DNA of 64,000 nucleotides from Candidatus Poseidoniaceae archaeon (GCA_028353405.1 JAOMOG010000002.1:1-64000), one strand, 5' to 3'; shown: positions 1 through 9,354, numbered from the stretch's first letter. Notes: generated by a model not told the origin, from the letters alone. Made by a program: numbers and translations.

Positions 1-572
1 CAATTGGACAAGGCCCGGTAATTGATCCGATGACCGGAACGGGTGGATTCATCATGGAGGCAGCAGCAACCAATCGTCAAGCATTGGGTATTGACCTCAG
101 TTCTGAAATGGTTGAAGGTGCTAATCAAAATCTCAACTGGCTATTAGAACAGCAAAACATCACCGATTCTTCAGCACAAATAGTGCGTGGTGATGCAACA
201 AATATTGAGGCTAGTATCGACAAATCTTGGATTGGTAACGTTCAGGGGTTTGTATTTGATCCTCCATATGGAAGAAACTCTCAAGGCTCATTAAACCATG
301 ATGATCTACTAACTAAGACACTGACTAGTGCTCATAAAGTAGCATCTAGTGATGCCAATTTGGTATTGATTGTACCAATTAATTCTATGCCTGCACAGAT
401 AAACTCTCCACTAGCAGATAATTCCCAAGTTGAGTTATTACACGGTGATTGGGATTCATTACAACAGTTGATGAAATCAAGTGGCTGGGTAATTAAAAAC
501 CGGTGGGTTGAGCACGTTCATGGCAGCCTTAGCCGTCTTGTGATTCACTCAGAATACGTTCCTCTAGATTGA
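1..572 (+). CDS. RNA N2-guanine methyltransferase, Trm11/Trm-G10 type (5' end missing)
   Basis: The frame is already open at base 3, so this is the C-terminal catalytic half of a longer protein. The SAM-binding motif I reads DPMTGTGGFIMEAA, followed by an acidic motif II region (GIDLSSEMVEGA) and the catalytic motif IV FDPPYGRNSQGS. DPPYG is the N6-adenine/N2-guanine type of amino-methyltransferase site, as in archaeal tRNA (guanine10-N2)-dimethyltransferase and eukaryotic Trm11. Those enzymes carry an N-terminal THUMP domain, which would lie upstream of the window. The product would be a soluble tRNA-modifying enzyme. The last 44 bases overlap the 3' end of the convergent cysteine-cluster gene. 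The exact tRNA position modified is inferred from the family only; another RNA MTase of COG1041 is possible. Confidence 0.8.
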   Translation, partial: IGQGPVIDPMTGTGGFIMEAAATNRQALGIDLSSEMVEGANQNLNWLLEQQNITDSSAQIVRGDATNIEASIDKSWIGNVQGFVFDPPYGRNSQGSLNHDDLLTKTLTSAHKVASSDANLVLIVPINSMPAQINSPLADNSQVELLHGDWDSLQQLMKSSGWVIKNRWVEHVHGSLSRLVIHSEYVPLD

Positions 573-945
573 GTAATGTCGCAGCATCATCATCACTTGG
601 TGGTGGGAATTGATCTTTATGTGGACAGCCTTCATCCAAAATAGCAGTATCATTTTCAGATAAAACATATGGATAAGTCTGGCAACCCTTTGGTCTTGCA
701 TCATAAACCGAACAAACGCCTTCCGCAGTTGTCTCCGCAGAATCGGTCAGCAAAAACACACAAGCGCGTGTAGTTTCATCATTGAGTAGAGTTAGAATTC
801 CTAAATCATTAGCATAGGAGAATTTGTCAACAGCCATCCCAGTTCTTCTTGCTAACTTGGCCGCCTCTGCTTTGGTAAGAGGCATTGTTGTCTCTCTACA
901 ACATGCCGAGCAGCCCATTGGAATACATGGAAGTGAGCGGCCCAT
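529..945 (-). CDS. YkgJ-type Fe/Zn-chelating cysteine-cluster protein
   Basis: This 138-residue protein has the cysteine pattern of the YkgJ/CxxCxxCC family (PF03692): CIPMGCSACC near the N-terminus, ACVFL, then GVCSVYDARPKGCQTYP and a late EGCPH. The PTRPxxC-like segment (YDARPKGCQTYPY) is the most diagnostic part. Family members are thought to bind an Fe or Zn cluster and the biochemical role is mostly unknown, so no reaction is assigned. The ATG at 943-945 is only a few residues before the first Cys cluster, which fits the usual start. It converges on the methyltransferase gene with a 44-base antisense overlap. Confidence 0.8.
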   Translation of the reverse strand: MGRSLPCIPMGCSACCRETTMPLTKAEAAKLARRTGMAVDKFSYANDLGILTLLNDETTRACVFLLTDSAETTAEGVCSVYDARPKGCQTYPYVLSENDTAILDEGCPHKDQFPPPSDDDAATLLNLEERILSESQDG

Positions 946-1001
946 ATTCTCCCCTGTGCATCCAACTTATTCAAAAAGGGTGGGCTGTTGGAACGAAATA
1001 A

Positions 1002-1075
1002 GGGCGGTTAGGGTAGCCTGGATATCCTGATGGGCTTCGAACCCGTCGACGCGGGTTCAAATCCTGCATCGCCCA
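1002..1075 (+). tRNA. tRNA-Arg (anticodon TCG)
   Basis: A 74-nt cloverleaf can be drawn. The acceptor stem pairs GGGCGGT with ATCGCCC (one G-T pair), the anticodon stem pairs ATGGG with CCCGT around the loop CTTCGAA (anticodon TCG, reads CGA), and the T arm pairs GCGGG with CCTGC around TTCAAAT. The variable region is 4 nt and the discriminator is A. No CCA is encoded; the next bases are CTT. No intron is needed to fold it. The last 11 bases of the gene plus flank are repeated about 100 bp downstream. Confidence 0.87.
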
Positions 1076-1164
1076 CTTGAGTTTCATTTTATTTTAGCCA
1101 AGTGGACGGTACGTCTTTGACCTTCCCTCGACAACTATTGATTGCTATCAGTCCATCTCAAAGA

Positions 1165-1179
1165 CTGCATCGCCCACTT
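1165..1179 (+). repeat. Direct repeat of the tRNA-Arg 3' end
   Basis: The 15 bases CTGCATCGCCCACTT at 1165-1179 are identical to 1064-1078, which covers the 3' end of the tRNA-Arg gene plus three flanking bases. The copies are 101 bp apart and lie in the same orientation. The 86 bases between them contain no gene. A repeated tRNA 3' end is the classic footprint of a tRNA-targeted integrative element or its excision, but here the segment is too short to be an element. Confidence 0.7.
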
Positions 1180-1211
1180 CCAATGAGTTATGATATGAGT
1201 CGCTATAGAGA

Positions 1212-4200
1212 TTAATTTTCAAAACGGAACCATGGAGATTCATTTTCAGTACGATACCATTGAACTCCTTCATGCATTAACCAATGATATCCATTAGCAT
1301 CTATTTGATCAGCCTCAGCCGCAATCACCGGACCTGTAGATATTTCTGGGACCATTTTTTCTTGAGCCTCAACGAGTGGAGTCTGATCGACTTCTGTCAT
1401 CGGCTCAAACTCTTCGCTAAGCATTAGATTTTCAGCATTTTCAAATCTATCATCAAGTTCGGATCTAATTCTCTCTAAACGGATACCTTGGTGTGGACCT
1501 ATCATTCGCAACATAAGGCTGAATTCCCATCGTAACGCGACTCCTTCAAGTTCTTCTCTAGAATTTGCATTCTCAAGTTCTTGTTCAAATCGAGAACATC
1601 GAGTATTTCTTGTTACGAAACCGAAGGCTAACCATGCGAAAACAGGGATTCCACCAAACATTCCGATCAAATCCCATGCGCCTAAGCCGACGCTTGTCCC
1701 AGGAATGACAATTTCAAAACTATCAACTGGTGTATCGTTAGGGTTTAGAGCATCTGTACCTTCTCTTCCTTCATCAGCATCAGTCCATCCATCATTATCA
1801 TCATCAGCATCAGCGTTGTTGCCAATTCCATCACCATCTGTGTCTAAGCACTCTAGTGAATTGGTAGGAAATACGTCCTCTTCGTCCATGCAACCATCAT
1901 TATCTAAGTCACCAGGTGAAGATAGACGTGGGAGAATATCGATAGAATCATTGTAGCCATCATTGTCTAAGTCGTTTAGATATGGATCAGCCTCGGTTCC
2001 AGATTGATTGTCACCAATTCCATCACCATCTTCGTCAAGCCACTGAGTAGGATTCTCAGGGAACAGGTCATACAGCCTGCCTGCAGGATTGTCTCCATAT
2101 CCGTCACCATCAATGTCAGACCACTGTGTAGCATCTGTAGGGAATGCATCAGGATTGGTTCCGGTTTGGTTATCACCATATCCGTCGCCGTCGATATCAC
2201 TCCATTGACTTGCATCATCAGGAAACTTATCAGCTCCAATTCCCATTGGGTTGTCACCCATACCGTCACCATCTCTGTCTTCGGTTTGAGTCGGGTCGTA
2301 AGGAAATGCATCATTGCCATCATCTATGCCATCACGGTCAGAATCAGAATGCCTTGTTGGATCATACGGAAAAGCATCCCCTAGATTTCCATTTCTGTTG
2401 TCGCCATACCCGTCACCATCACTATCGGTTTGCTGAGTAGGGTCGTATGGGAATTCATCTAAGTGGTTAGGAACACTATCGCCATCAGTATCTAGGTATT
2501 CATCAGGGTCATTAGGGAAATCATCCCCTTCATCTGACCAACCATCCCCATCAGAATCTAAGCATCCATATCTGTCAATAGTTGAGTTTCCAAATATTTC
2601 TGGACATGAATCTCCTGCGTTTCCAAACTCTTCATCGCCGTAAGTATCTCCATCAGTGTCGTATTGTTGAGTGGCATCTAGTGAAAATGCGTCTGAGTTA
2701 TCTCCAACTTCATCTCCATCACTATCCTTCCATTCAGAAGCATCGTTAGGGAATGGGTCAAGAATGTCTGGGCGGCCATCTCCATCAGAGTCGGGACAGC
2801 CTTTCTCGAATTCCATTGTTGAGTTCCCTGGTATTCTAGAACAATAATCATCATAATCTTCGAATCCATCATTATCATCATCATAGTCTTCTAGAGCATC
2901 CATGCATCCATCATTATCAATATCTGATGTATTCGTGCGTAACCACCCAGTCATTCCCTTGGGGCAATTGTCTAGAGTATCATTGAGCATATCGTTGTCG
3001 TCATCATCGTCTTCTAATTCATCGTCACAACCATCTGAATCGTGGTCTGAACTTCCTGTTGATCTAAATCCGAGAGGGGAGTAATGACATGAGTCCAACG
3101 GATCATGAATGAAGTCACCATCATCATCAACATCATTTACATCAGCTATATCGTCGCCATCATAATCTACCGACATCTTTGCTACAAATAAGTCAGCCAA
3201 ACCTAAACCAAAATGTGTGCTTAAAGTACCGAGTTGGAACGATGAGGAATCAAATGTTCCAATCATATACAATGAATTGGAATGGAAATACAATCCTTTA
3301 CCATAATCATTTCCAGAACTTCCAAATGATTTCGCCCATTGTATGATTCCTGCCGAATCATATTTAGCAACAAAACCGTCGAACGACGACCCACTAGGAG
3401 TTACAAGAACTCCATCAAAGTTCAGGTTACCACCTGAATTGAAATTACCAGTTACATACAGGTTATCACTATGGTCTAATTCTAACTTTGCCGGAGTAAT
3501 CGATGATTGCGATGAAATATGTTTAGCCCAAATAAATGTATTATTTGAATCATATTTAGCCACAAAACCATTGAGATTACCTCCTGCGCTAAGTGTAATG
3601 TTTCCAAACTCCAAATCTGAATAAAATGTTCCAGAGACATACACATTATCGTTCATGTCAATTTTGATATCTAACATTTCTCCATTGGATGATCCAATCG
3701 GAGTATTGTAAGACAATACATTGCCATCACTATCCATTTTCAGAAGTATTGGTTTCCATCCAGCACCATATCCGATATTATGAGAACTACCATTTACCGA
3801 AATCATAAAATTACCCGAATAAGCAAATTTTCCAGACGCATATAAATTATTATTTGAGTCAGTTTCAATCCCGTAAATGATCATACATTGTACGCAAGAA
3901 CTGACACCGCTCGCCTTGACAGTTCCTAAAACCTTAGAAGCAATTATTGTTCCAGTTGTAGAATTATGTTTGTGGAAATGAGTTTGGTGTTCTTTGTATT
4001 TTGATGTCCAGATATTGTTCAATGAATCAATAGTAATGTGATTAAGTGTATTCAGATTCCAGTCTATCATGCTCTTCCAAGTCCAATTTCCATCACTGCT
4101 TATTTTTGCCAGAAATGTTACGCCCGGAGCAGATGAAGACAAAACAAATGAGAGTGCAAATGGATCAGGACTGAAATTCACACCATGGTAAGTGTTACGA

Positions 4201-5438
4201 TCCAATGATGAGACTACAAGAAATATGTCATCGTTTGAATCAATTGCTATTTCGTTTGAAGATGCATCATGTGGTGTATTTATTACTGATATCCAGAGGC
4301 AATCGAAACTGGAATTAAGTTTCGCAATGAATAAACCGCTGTATCCACCAGAACTTCCGTAGGCTGCAGAACAATTTCCGAGATTGAATGATGCTTTAAA
4401 TAGACCAAGTACGATTATATCGCCATTAGAATCAAACTTTAAGTCAAGTGCATCATCAATCTCGCTAGAGGATATACCTTGAATCTTTTCCCAAGCAAGG
4501 CTTTGGTTTGCAGGTATGGTAATGGAAGGGCCGTTACCTCCACCGCCTGAATTAGTTTGCCAAGGGTAGTCTAGGTGGCTGGTTTCGTTGAATACGGTTG
4601 CTGCAGCTGCTTGCTGTAGTTCAAGAACTACTGAATTAGAAAGGCTGGTTGAATGAGAAAGACCAACAGGGTCATCGCCAGTTATTGTTGCATAGATTAC
4701 TAATGCAGCAAGATAAGAGCCAGAGATTGAAGGGTGACTTCCATCGCTGCTGTAAAGGTTATAGAATAGATTTCCAGAATTGGTCGGAGTTCCCCCATCT
4801 GCTACAATTTTGTCGTGGATGTGCTCAAATGCAAGTCCAACAGGAGCAACCCATACATCTCCATGTGAGGACATATTATCTCGGTAATCCAGATATCCAG
4901 CCTCAAGTTCATCTTGCATTGTTGAGAAATCAGGGAATCTCTGTGTATTGACACTGTCTCCATCACGACGTCCCCAAGTCATCATTAGGACAGAATCTGC
5001 TCCTTTGTCATCGATAGTTTGTGCAAGTTGAACTGCTCCATTTTTGCTATTGATCCATTCTTGATGACTTCGAGGGAAACCAGGAATCTGACTTTGGTCC
5101 TGAAGAACTACCCAATTCCAGACTCCATTATTGAGCGTAGTATTCCATTGATGGCCTGCAGTGCCTACATTGCTAGAATGTTGTGAAAGACGCATTCCTC
5201 CACCGCTTAAACTTGTGACATTGGCTGAGTTTGATGCAGCACTCATCACTCCGTCAACAAGGCTGTCAAGAGTATTAGCCGATGTGTAACTATTACCCAT
5301 CATCAATATCTCTAAAGAAACAGGACTTGTTTCTAAGACTTCATCATCTGCTTGCAGATGGGTTGAAAGGGGTTCTTGCATCGGTGAAAAACAAAATAAT
5401 GCCAGAATGGAAATGACCAGTATTCTCTTCGCTGACAT
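1212..5438 (-). CDS. Giant membrane-anchored surface protein: SGNH-like domain, beta-propeller repeats, TSP3 calcium repeats
   Basis: The frame extends upstream to 5546 but would then overlap ribD. The ATG at 5438 gives a clean signal peptide (MSAKRILVISILALFCFSP) and 1408 residues. Domains in order: an SGNH/DUF4886-like hydrolase domain with GNSYTSA near residue 48 and SSDGSHPS near residue 230, supplying candidate Ser, Asp and His; a beta-propeller of SBBP-like repeats (recurring 'LYVTGNF', 'GFVAKYDS', 'KMSDGN'-type strands) over about residues 310-750; about 15 thrombospondin type 3 Asp repeats (DSDGDGYGDN..DAFP.D.TQW) coded at about 1740-3170; a transmembrane helix (near 1640-1690); and a cytoplasmic tail ending in DANGYHWLMHEG. 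It is probably a Ca2+-stabilised extracellular protein. Whether the SGNH domain is catalytic is inferred from motifs only. Confidence 0.75.
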   Translation of the reverse strand: MSAKRILVISILALFCFSPMQEPLSTHLQADDEVLETSPVSLEILMMGNSYTSANTLDSLVDGVMSAASNSANVTSLSGGGMRLSQHSSNVGTAGHQWNTTLNNGVWNWVVLQDQSQIPGFPRSHQEWINSKNGAVQLAQTIDDKGADSVLMMTWGRRDGDSVNTQRFPDFSTMQDELEAGYLDYRDNMSSHGDVWVAPVGLAFEHIHDKIVADGGTPTNSGNLFYNLYSSDGSHPSISGSYLAALVIYATITGDDPVGLSHSTSLSNSVVLELQQAAAATVFNETSHLDYPWQTNSGGGGNGPSITIPANQSLAWEKIQGISSSEIDDALDLKFDSNGDIIVLGLFKASFNLGNCSAAYGSSGGYSGLFIAKLNSSFDCLWISVINTPHDASSNEIAIDSNDDIFLVVSSLDRNTYHGVNFSPDPFALSFVLSSSAPGVTFLAKISSDGNWTWKSMIDWNLNTLNHITIDSLNNIWTSKYKEHQTHFHKHNSTTGTIIASKVLGTVKASGVSSCVQCMIIYGIETDSNNNLYASGKFAYSGNFMISVNGSSHNIGYGAGWKPILLKMDSDGNVLSYNTPIGSSNGEMLDIKIDMNDNVYVSGTFYSDLEFGNITLSAGGNLNGFVAKYDSNNTFIWAKHISSQSSITPAKLELDHSDNLYVTGNFNSGGNLNFDGVLVTPSGSSFDGFVAKYDSAGIIQWAKSFGSSGNDYGKGLYFHSNSLYMIGTFDSSSFQLGTLSTHFGLGLADLFVAKMSVDYDGDDIADVNDVDDDGDFIHDPLDSCHYSPLGFRSTGSSDHDSDGCDDELEDDDDDNDMLNDTLDNCPKGMTGWLRTNTSDIDNDGCMDALEDYDDDNDGFEDYDDYCSRIPGNSTMEFEKGCPDSDGDGRPDILDPFPNDASEWKDSDGDEVGDNSDAFSLDATQQYDTDGDTYGDEEFGNAGDSCPEIFGNSTIDRYGCLDSDGDGWSDEGDDFPNDPDEYLDTDGDSVPNHLDEFPYDPTQQTDSDGDGYGDNRNGNLGDAFPYDPTRHSDSDRDGIDDGNDAFPYDPTQTEDRDGDGMGDNPMGIGADKFPDDASQWSDIDGDGYGDNQTGTNPDAFPTDATQWSDIDGDGYGDNPAGRLYDLFPENPTQWLDEDGDGIGDNQSGTEADPYLNDLDNDGYNDSIDILPRLSSPGDLDNDGCMDEEDVFPTNSLECLDTDGDGIGNNADADDDNDGWTDADEGREGTDALNPNDTPVDSFEIVIPGTSVGLGAWDLIGMFGGIPVFAWLAFGFVTRNTRCSRFEQELENANSREELEGVALRWEFSLMLRMIGPHQGIRLERIRSELDDRFENAENLMLSEEFEPMTEVDQTPLVEAQEKMVPEISTGPVIAAEADQIDANGYHWLMHEGVQWYRTENESPWFRFEN

Positions 5439-5493
5439 GGTTATGCGATGAGTTGAGTCTAATTTAACCGTTCGTTGAACAATAAAAAGTAAT

Positions 5494-6504
5494 TCAACGA
5501 CTCCAATATTGAACGGTTTCATCTCCCCACTTTCGGTCATCAGCACGAATTAGCCCCGCATCGCTAAGAACCTGAGAATTAATTCCACTCTCATATGGAG
5601 TTAGGTGTTCCACCTCGGATTGAACTAAGAAGAAGTCATCAACTAACTTTGCATCAAGGAAATGTTTGATCGTTTTAGGCCCGCCTTCTACCATTAATGT
5701 TTGAATTTGCATATCTCCTAAACGATTCAAGACATTGGCTAAATCTCTAAAGTCATCTTGTAAAACAAGAGTTTCTTTACCATCGGTTAGAACTTGGCAC
5801 TGTGCTGGAATTCTAGCATTGGGATCTATTACGATTCGAAGAGGTTGCTTAGAAGTTTCAACTCTTGATGCCAATAACGAGGGGTCGTCGCGCACGATCG
5901 TCTCAACACCGACCAAGATAGCATCACTATCTGCTCTCATCTGATGAACTAAATCTAAACACTGTTCAGAGGTAAAACGTCCAGCATCCTTACTCCTATC
6001 GTCAACACTACCATTACGATCAACTGCCATTTTTACAGTTACAATTGGTTTTCGATATTGGCACCAATGTAGGAATGGTCTCATTTGGTCAGCAGCTTGA
6101 CCTTCTAGGAGTCCAGACTTAACAGAGATTCCAGCATCTTGTAGAACGGCAATTCCTTGCCCTCTAACAGTTGGATTTGGGTCGGTATGAGCTACGATTA
6201 CCGATTTCACACCAGCCCACATTAACGCTTCAGTACACGGCGGCGTTCTGCCAAAGTGATTACAAGGTTCTAAAGTAACATAAGCAGTTGCTCCATTAGG
6301 AGATTCACCCTTGGTCTCAGCATCATGGATTGCCATTTGCTCAGCGTGTAATCCGCCAAGGTGATCATGCCAACCCTCGGCAATGATTTGGCCATCCTTG
6401 ACCAATACACATCCGACTAATGGATTAGGTGAAACCTTGCCCTTTCCGCGAATTGCTACATCCAATGCTACTGACATGAATTTGATATCATCATCACTCC
6501 ACAT
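5494..6504 (-). CDS. ribD: Riboflavin biosynthesis protein RibD (pyrimidine deaminase/reductase)
   Basis: This 336-residue protein has the full bifunctional RibD layout. The N-terminal deaminase carries the zinc motifs LHAEQMA and EPCNHFGRTPPC plus the substrate-loop sequence SPNPLVGCVLV. The C-terminal reductase carries KMAVDRNGSV, ILVGVETIVRDDPSL and VEGGPKTI. It would deaminate and reduce the pyrimidine product of GTP cyclohydrolase II, the bacterial order of riboflavin synthesis. The ATG at 6504 is chosen; the open frame continues to a TTG at 6528, which adds eight unconserved residues. It is divergent from the lipid kinase gene. No other rib gene is in the window. Confidence 0.92.
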   Translation of the reverse strand: MWSDDDIKFMSVALDVAIRGKGKVSPNPLVGCVLVKDGQIIAEGWHDHLGGLHAEQMAIHDAETKGESPNGATAYVTLEPCNHFGRTPPCTEALMWAGVKSVIVAHTDPNPTVRGQGIAVLQDAGISVKSGLLEGQAADQMRPFLHWCQYRKPIVTVKMAVDRNGSVDDRSKDAGRFTSEQCLDLVHQMRADSDAILVGVETIVRDDPSLLASRVETSKQPLRIVIDPNARIPAQCQVLTDGKETLVLQDDFRDLANVLNRLGDMQIQTLMVEGGPKTIKHFLDAKLVDDFFLVQSEVEHLTPYESGINSQVLSDAGLIRADDRKWGDETVQYWSR

Positions 6505-6609
6505 AGTTGCGCCCCTATTGTCTGCCAATCTCCATCCTATGAAGAGTCATTGCCTAAAACAGGCAAAAACGGGAAAGGGTTCATCCATGGTTTAGGGCGT
6601 GGTCAAACT

Positions 6610-7665
6610 ATGGGATTAGTACATTGTATTGTCAATCCGGCCAGTAGAGATTTTCTTTGCGGTAAAATGTGGCCAAAATTGCAAGCAAAAATTATTGCTT
6701 CTGGATATCAAGTTGAAACTCACATGACTGAACGAGTCGGTCATGGTGGACACCTTGCTTATGAGATTAGGCAGCAATGGGAATCTTCACAACAAGGTGG
6801 AGAAAGTGAAGGAAAGCCACCACTTGTCGTAGCGGTTGGTGGTGACGGAATTGTCCATGAAATAGCCAGCGCCCTGAGAGGTTCAGACATTGTCTTAGGT
6901 CAATTACCATATGGTTCAGGAAATGATTATTGCATTGCCCATAATATTCCAAGATTTGATTTGGATAAGGCCATTGAAATCATAAAAAATGGAACAGATA
7001 GACGCTGTGGAGCTTGGAGATTAGAAGGAGTTCCTTGTCCAAAAGAAGGTGACTATCCTGCACCAGAATCCAATGTATGGGACGGAGAGCCTACACGTGA
7101 TGGCAATGTCGTAAGGTGGTCATTCTTAGAAGCGGATTGTGGAATCACTTCTGATATAGGGAGAGCCAAGTTGAGAAGGGCCAAGTGGATAAAGGGTTCA
7201 AAGAAATACACCTATCTTGGAGTCACAACAATTCCATTGTGGAAGAGAAGAAAAGTCGAAGTAACAATCGATGATGGTAAACCTGAGATTAGAGACTTTA
7301 CTTTAATCTCGGTAACTGCTGCAGAAACCTTTGGAGGTGGCTACAAAATCAATCCTGGAATGAATCCAGTTAAGGAAAATGGTTTGTTAATATTTGCACC
7401 TCGTCTGAGTAGGATTGCTATGCTATCTCTAATGGGGCCTATCAAGAAAGGAAAGCATATTGGAAAATGGGGCATAACTCAAACACCTGCAAGCAAATTG
7501 AATCTCAGATGTGTTTCGCCAAATGGAGAGCCTAGCGATTCTTCTACGAAAATAACAAGTTATCTCAATATCGATGGTGAGCCAGTCCTGCAATTACCTG
7601 CCAAATTAGAATGGCAATTAGATCAAATTACTGTTAGAGGCGCAAACCAAGTAGATTGGCAATAG
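6610..7665 (+). CDS. Diacylglycerol/sphingosine kinase-family lipid kinase
   Basis: The start at 6610 gives MGLVHCIVNPASRD, the typical first strand of the DAGK catalytic fold (PF00781). The nucleotide-binding GGDG loop is present (VVAVGGDGIVHEIASAL), as is the LPYGSGNDYCIA motif, equivalent to GTGNDFA in bacterial DgkB/YegS. The 351-residue length fits a two-domain YegS-like kinase, with the C-terminal beta domain containing DGEPV (IDGEPVLQLP). It would phosphorylate a lipid alcohol at the inner membrane face; in archaea the substrate is unknown. The open frame extends upstream to 6550, but that part looks non-conserved and would abut ribD. Confidence 0.85.
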   Translation: MGLVHCIVNPASRDFLCGKMWPKLQAKIIASGYQVETHMTERVGHGGHLAYEIRQQWESSQQGGESEGKPPLVVAVGGDGIVHEIASALRGSDIVLGQLPYGSGNDYCIAHNIPRFDLDKAIEIIKNGTDRRCGAWRLEGVPCPKEGDYPAPESNVWDGEPTRDGNVVRWSFLEADCGITSDIGRAKLRRAKWIKGSKKYTYLGVTTIPLWKRRKVEVTIDDGKPEIRDFTLISVTAAETFGGGYKINPGMNPVKENGLLIFAPRLSRIAMLSLMGPIKKGKHIGKWGITQTPASKLNLRCVSPNGEPSDSSTKITSYLNIDGEPVLQLPAKLEWQLDQITVRGANQVDWQ

Positions 7666-7671
7666 TTTTAC

Positions 7672-9186
7672 TCAAAAGGAGAAGTCAGAGAACTCTTCCT
7701 CTTCTTCAGAAGAATTATCAGTTTCTTGTTCATTTCCAGACCAAGGTTCAACTTCAGGCTGTTGCACTTTCTTGGTTGCGCGTTTCTTGACAACTTTCTT
7801 TTTAGTTTGTTGCTGAGGCTTAGACTCACCAGAAATGGATGATGAAAAGTGTGAACGCTTACTAGGAGCTGAATCAGTATTGGAGATTACAGAAGACTGA
7901 GCGGTAGACACTGTAGAAGTAACAGGGCTACTTTGCTGTGACACACTTCTCGGAATTGAAGTGACTTGAGATTCAATATTTTTTGCTTCAGTAGTTGCTA
8001 CTACGCTTGAACTCTTAGAGCCAAATTCAGAAGTAGTTGATTCACTAGGTCCAGATTGTAAAGCACTATCCAAATCAAATCCAGTTAGGCTGACTGAATC
8101 AGCAGTTTCCCTCTTAGCAGGTTTTACACCTTCTTTTTTAGCCTCAACCGAAGCATCTTTTCGTGCATCAGCATTGCGTTGTTTTGAACTTTTCATCCCC
8201 GAGGACCTTGCTTGTTTAATGTCTGATTTAACTCTAGAAACTGCAGCCATCGCTTTCTTTCCGACCAATATTTCCATCGAATGAGATGCACCTTTTGCAA
8301 CTGCAATCTTGGAGAATATGAACATAGTAACAGCGCCACCGAGCCCGAAGATTAAGAAGAACATGATGAAACCACTACGGCCTAGAAACGGAACATCTCC
8401 CAAAACCCATTCATCAGAAGAATCTCCACTTGAAGTAACAACCGAATCTTCTAACTTGATTGAAGTCACCATCAAGTAAACAGATTCTCTGTTGCTCTGG
8501 CCAATATTCATCTCACAGTTATCGTTTACTTCATGCCAACTAGCCAAATGTCCATCTGTTATCGTTCTTTCAATGTCATTATCTATTAGAACAACCATAG
8601 GTTCAAGAAGATAACCTTCTATTTGTACAGGTTGATGCCATTCTCCAAGTGCTTGCATTCCATATTGAATATTTTCAGAAGTTGGTATTAGTCCCAACAC
8701 AAACCATTTTGAACTTGAATCCATATCAACTTCATCAAGGTCTATATTTCCAGCTCCAGTCTCTGGATACAAAGGTAAATTCCAATTCTTTAGTTGAACG
8801 CGTGGAATTTGCTCCCCATCAACATTCATAGCTTCTTTCATACTCATTGATTCGATTGCAACTGAAGTCGTTACAGCAAGATCAAGATTCATTGCACCGT
8901 AGACTTGGTCATGTGTTTCGTAGAAGTGACTTGCAGCCATATATCCGGTGAATTTAATCGGATTGCCACCATTGTCAAGGGATCGAGTATCATTACATCC
9001 GATAGGTGATAGTTCATCGAAGGAACTCTTCTCATCACCTAGAGTACTTGTAGCAGAAGCAGAGTCAGTTGTAAACTCAACTTTCACTTCACCATCACCC
9101 ACTCCCCATCCAGCAGTGGTTGGAGACAAACAGCCAGCCAAGACCATGAGGGCGAAAAGAGATAGGGCAACAAGACCTCTGCGCAT
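7672..9186 (-). CDS. Lipoprotein with one internal membrane helix and a long low-complexity cytoplasmic tail
   Basis: The N-terminus (MRRGLVALSLFALMVLAGC) is a lipoprotein signal with lipobox LAGC. An extracellular domain of about 240 residues follows, with two cysteines (GCNDTRS, NCEMN). A single transmembrane helix sits near residues 272-292 (FIMFFLIFGLGGAVTMFIF). The remaining 210 residues are Ser/Lys-rich and end in an acidic run (SSEEEEEFSDFSF). No enzymatic motif is recognised. A lipid anchor together with a later membrane span is unusual and would place the tail in the cytoplasm. It converges on the lipid kinase with a 6-base gap. The function is unknown. Confidence 0.7.
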   Translation of the reverse strand: MRRGLVALSLFALMVLAGCLSPTTAGWGVGDGEVKVEFTTDSASATSTLGDEKSSFDELSPIGCNDTRSLDNGGNPIKFTGYMAASHFYETHDQVYGAMNLDLAVTTSVAIESMSMKEAMNVDGEQIPRVQLKNWNLPLYPETGAGNIDLDEVDMDSSSKWFVLGLIPTSENIQYGMQALGEWHQPVQIEGYLLEPMVVLIDNDIERTITDGHLASWHEVNDNCEMNIGQSNRESVYLMVTSIKLEDSVVTSSGDSSDEWVLGDVPFLGRSGFIMFFLIFGLGGAVTMFIFSKIAVAKGASHSMEILVGKKAMAAVSRVKSDIKQARSSGMKSSKQRNADARKDASVEAKKEGVKPAKRETADSVSLTGFDLDSALQSGPSESTTSEFGSKSSSVVATTEAKNIESQVTSIPRSVSQQSSPVTSTVSTAQSSVISNTDSAPSKRSHFSSSISGESKPQQQTKKKVVKKRATKKVQQPEVEPWSGNEQETDNSSEEEEEFSDFSF

Positions 9187-9270
9187 ATTGTTTGCAGAAC
9201 GGCTTCAGTTTGAGAACCCTTTGTTGATATTTGCTGCAAAATAACAGCATCTCAACGACAAAAAAGGAAG

Positions 9271-9354
9271 CGCAGACGGAGAGATTCGAACTCCCGTGCC
9301 ACAAAGGGCACCGGATTTCAAATCCGGCGCAATACCAGGCTATGCGACGTCTGC
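9271..9354 (-). tRNA. tRNA-Ser (anticodon TGA)
   Basis: On the minus strand the acceptor stem pairs GCAGACG with CGTCTGC, with discriminator G. The anticodon stem pairs CCGGA with TCCGG around the loop TTTGAAA (anticodon TGA, reads TCA). A long variable arm (TGCC..GGCA) makes it a class II tRNA, and the T arm contains GGTTCGAATCTC-like sequence as CGGGAGTTCGAATC. It is 84 nt long. No CCA is encoded; the 3' flank is CTT. It lies in the gap between the lipoprotein gene and the oxidase operon. Confidence 0.9.

Noticed and set aside
1165..1179. A second tRNA gene beside tRNA-Arg
   Set aside because: Only the 3' end is repeated; no matching 5' acceptor strand, D arm or anticodon arm upstream.
1976..2323. 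Alternative-frame open frames within the TSP3 repeat region of the giant protein, on both strands
   Set aside because: The regular Asp/Gly codon pattern keeps other frames open; no start signals and the composition is Met/Leu-rich nonsense.
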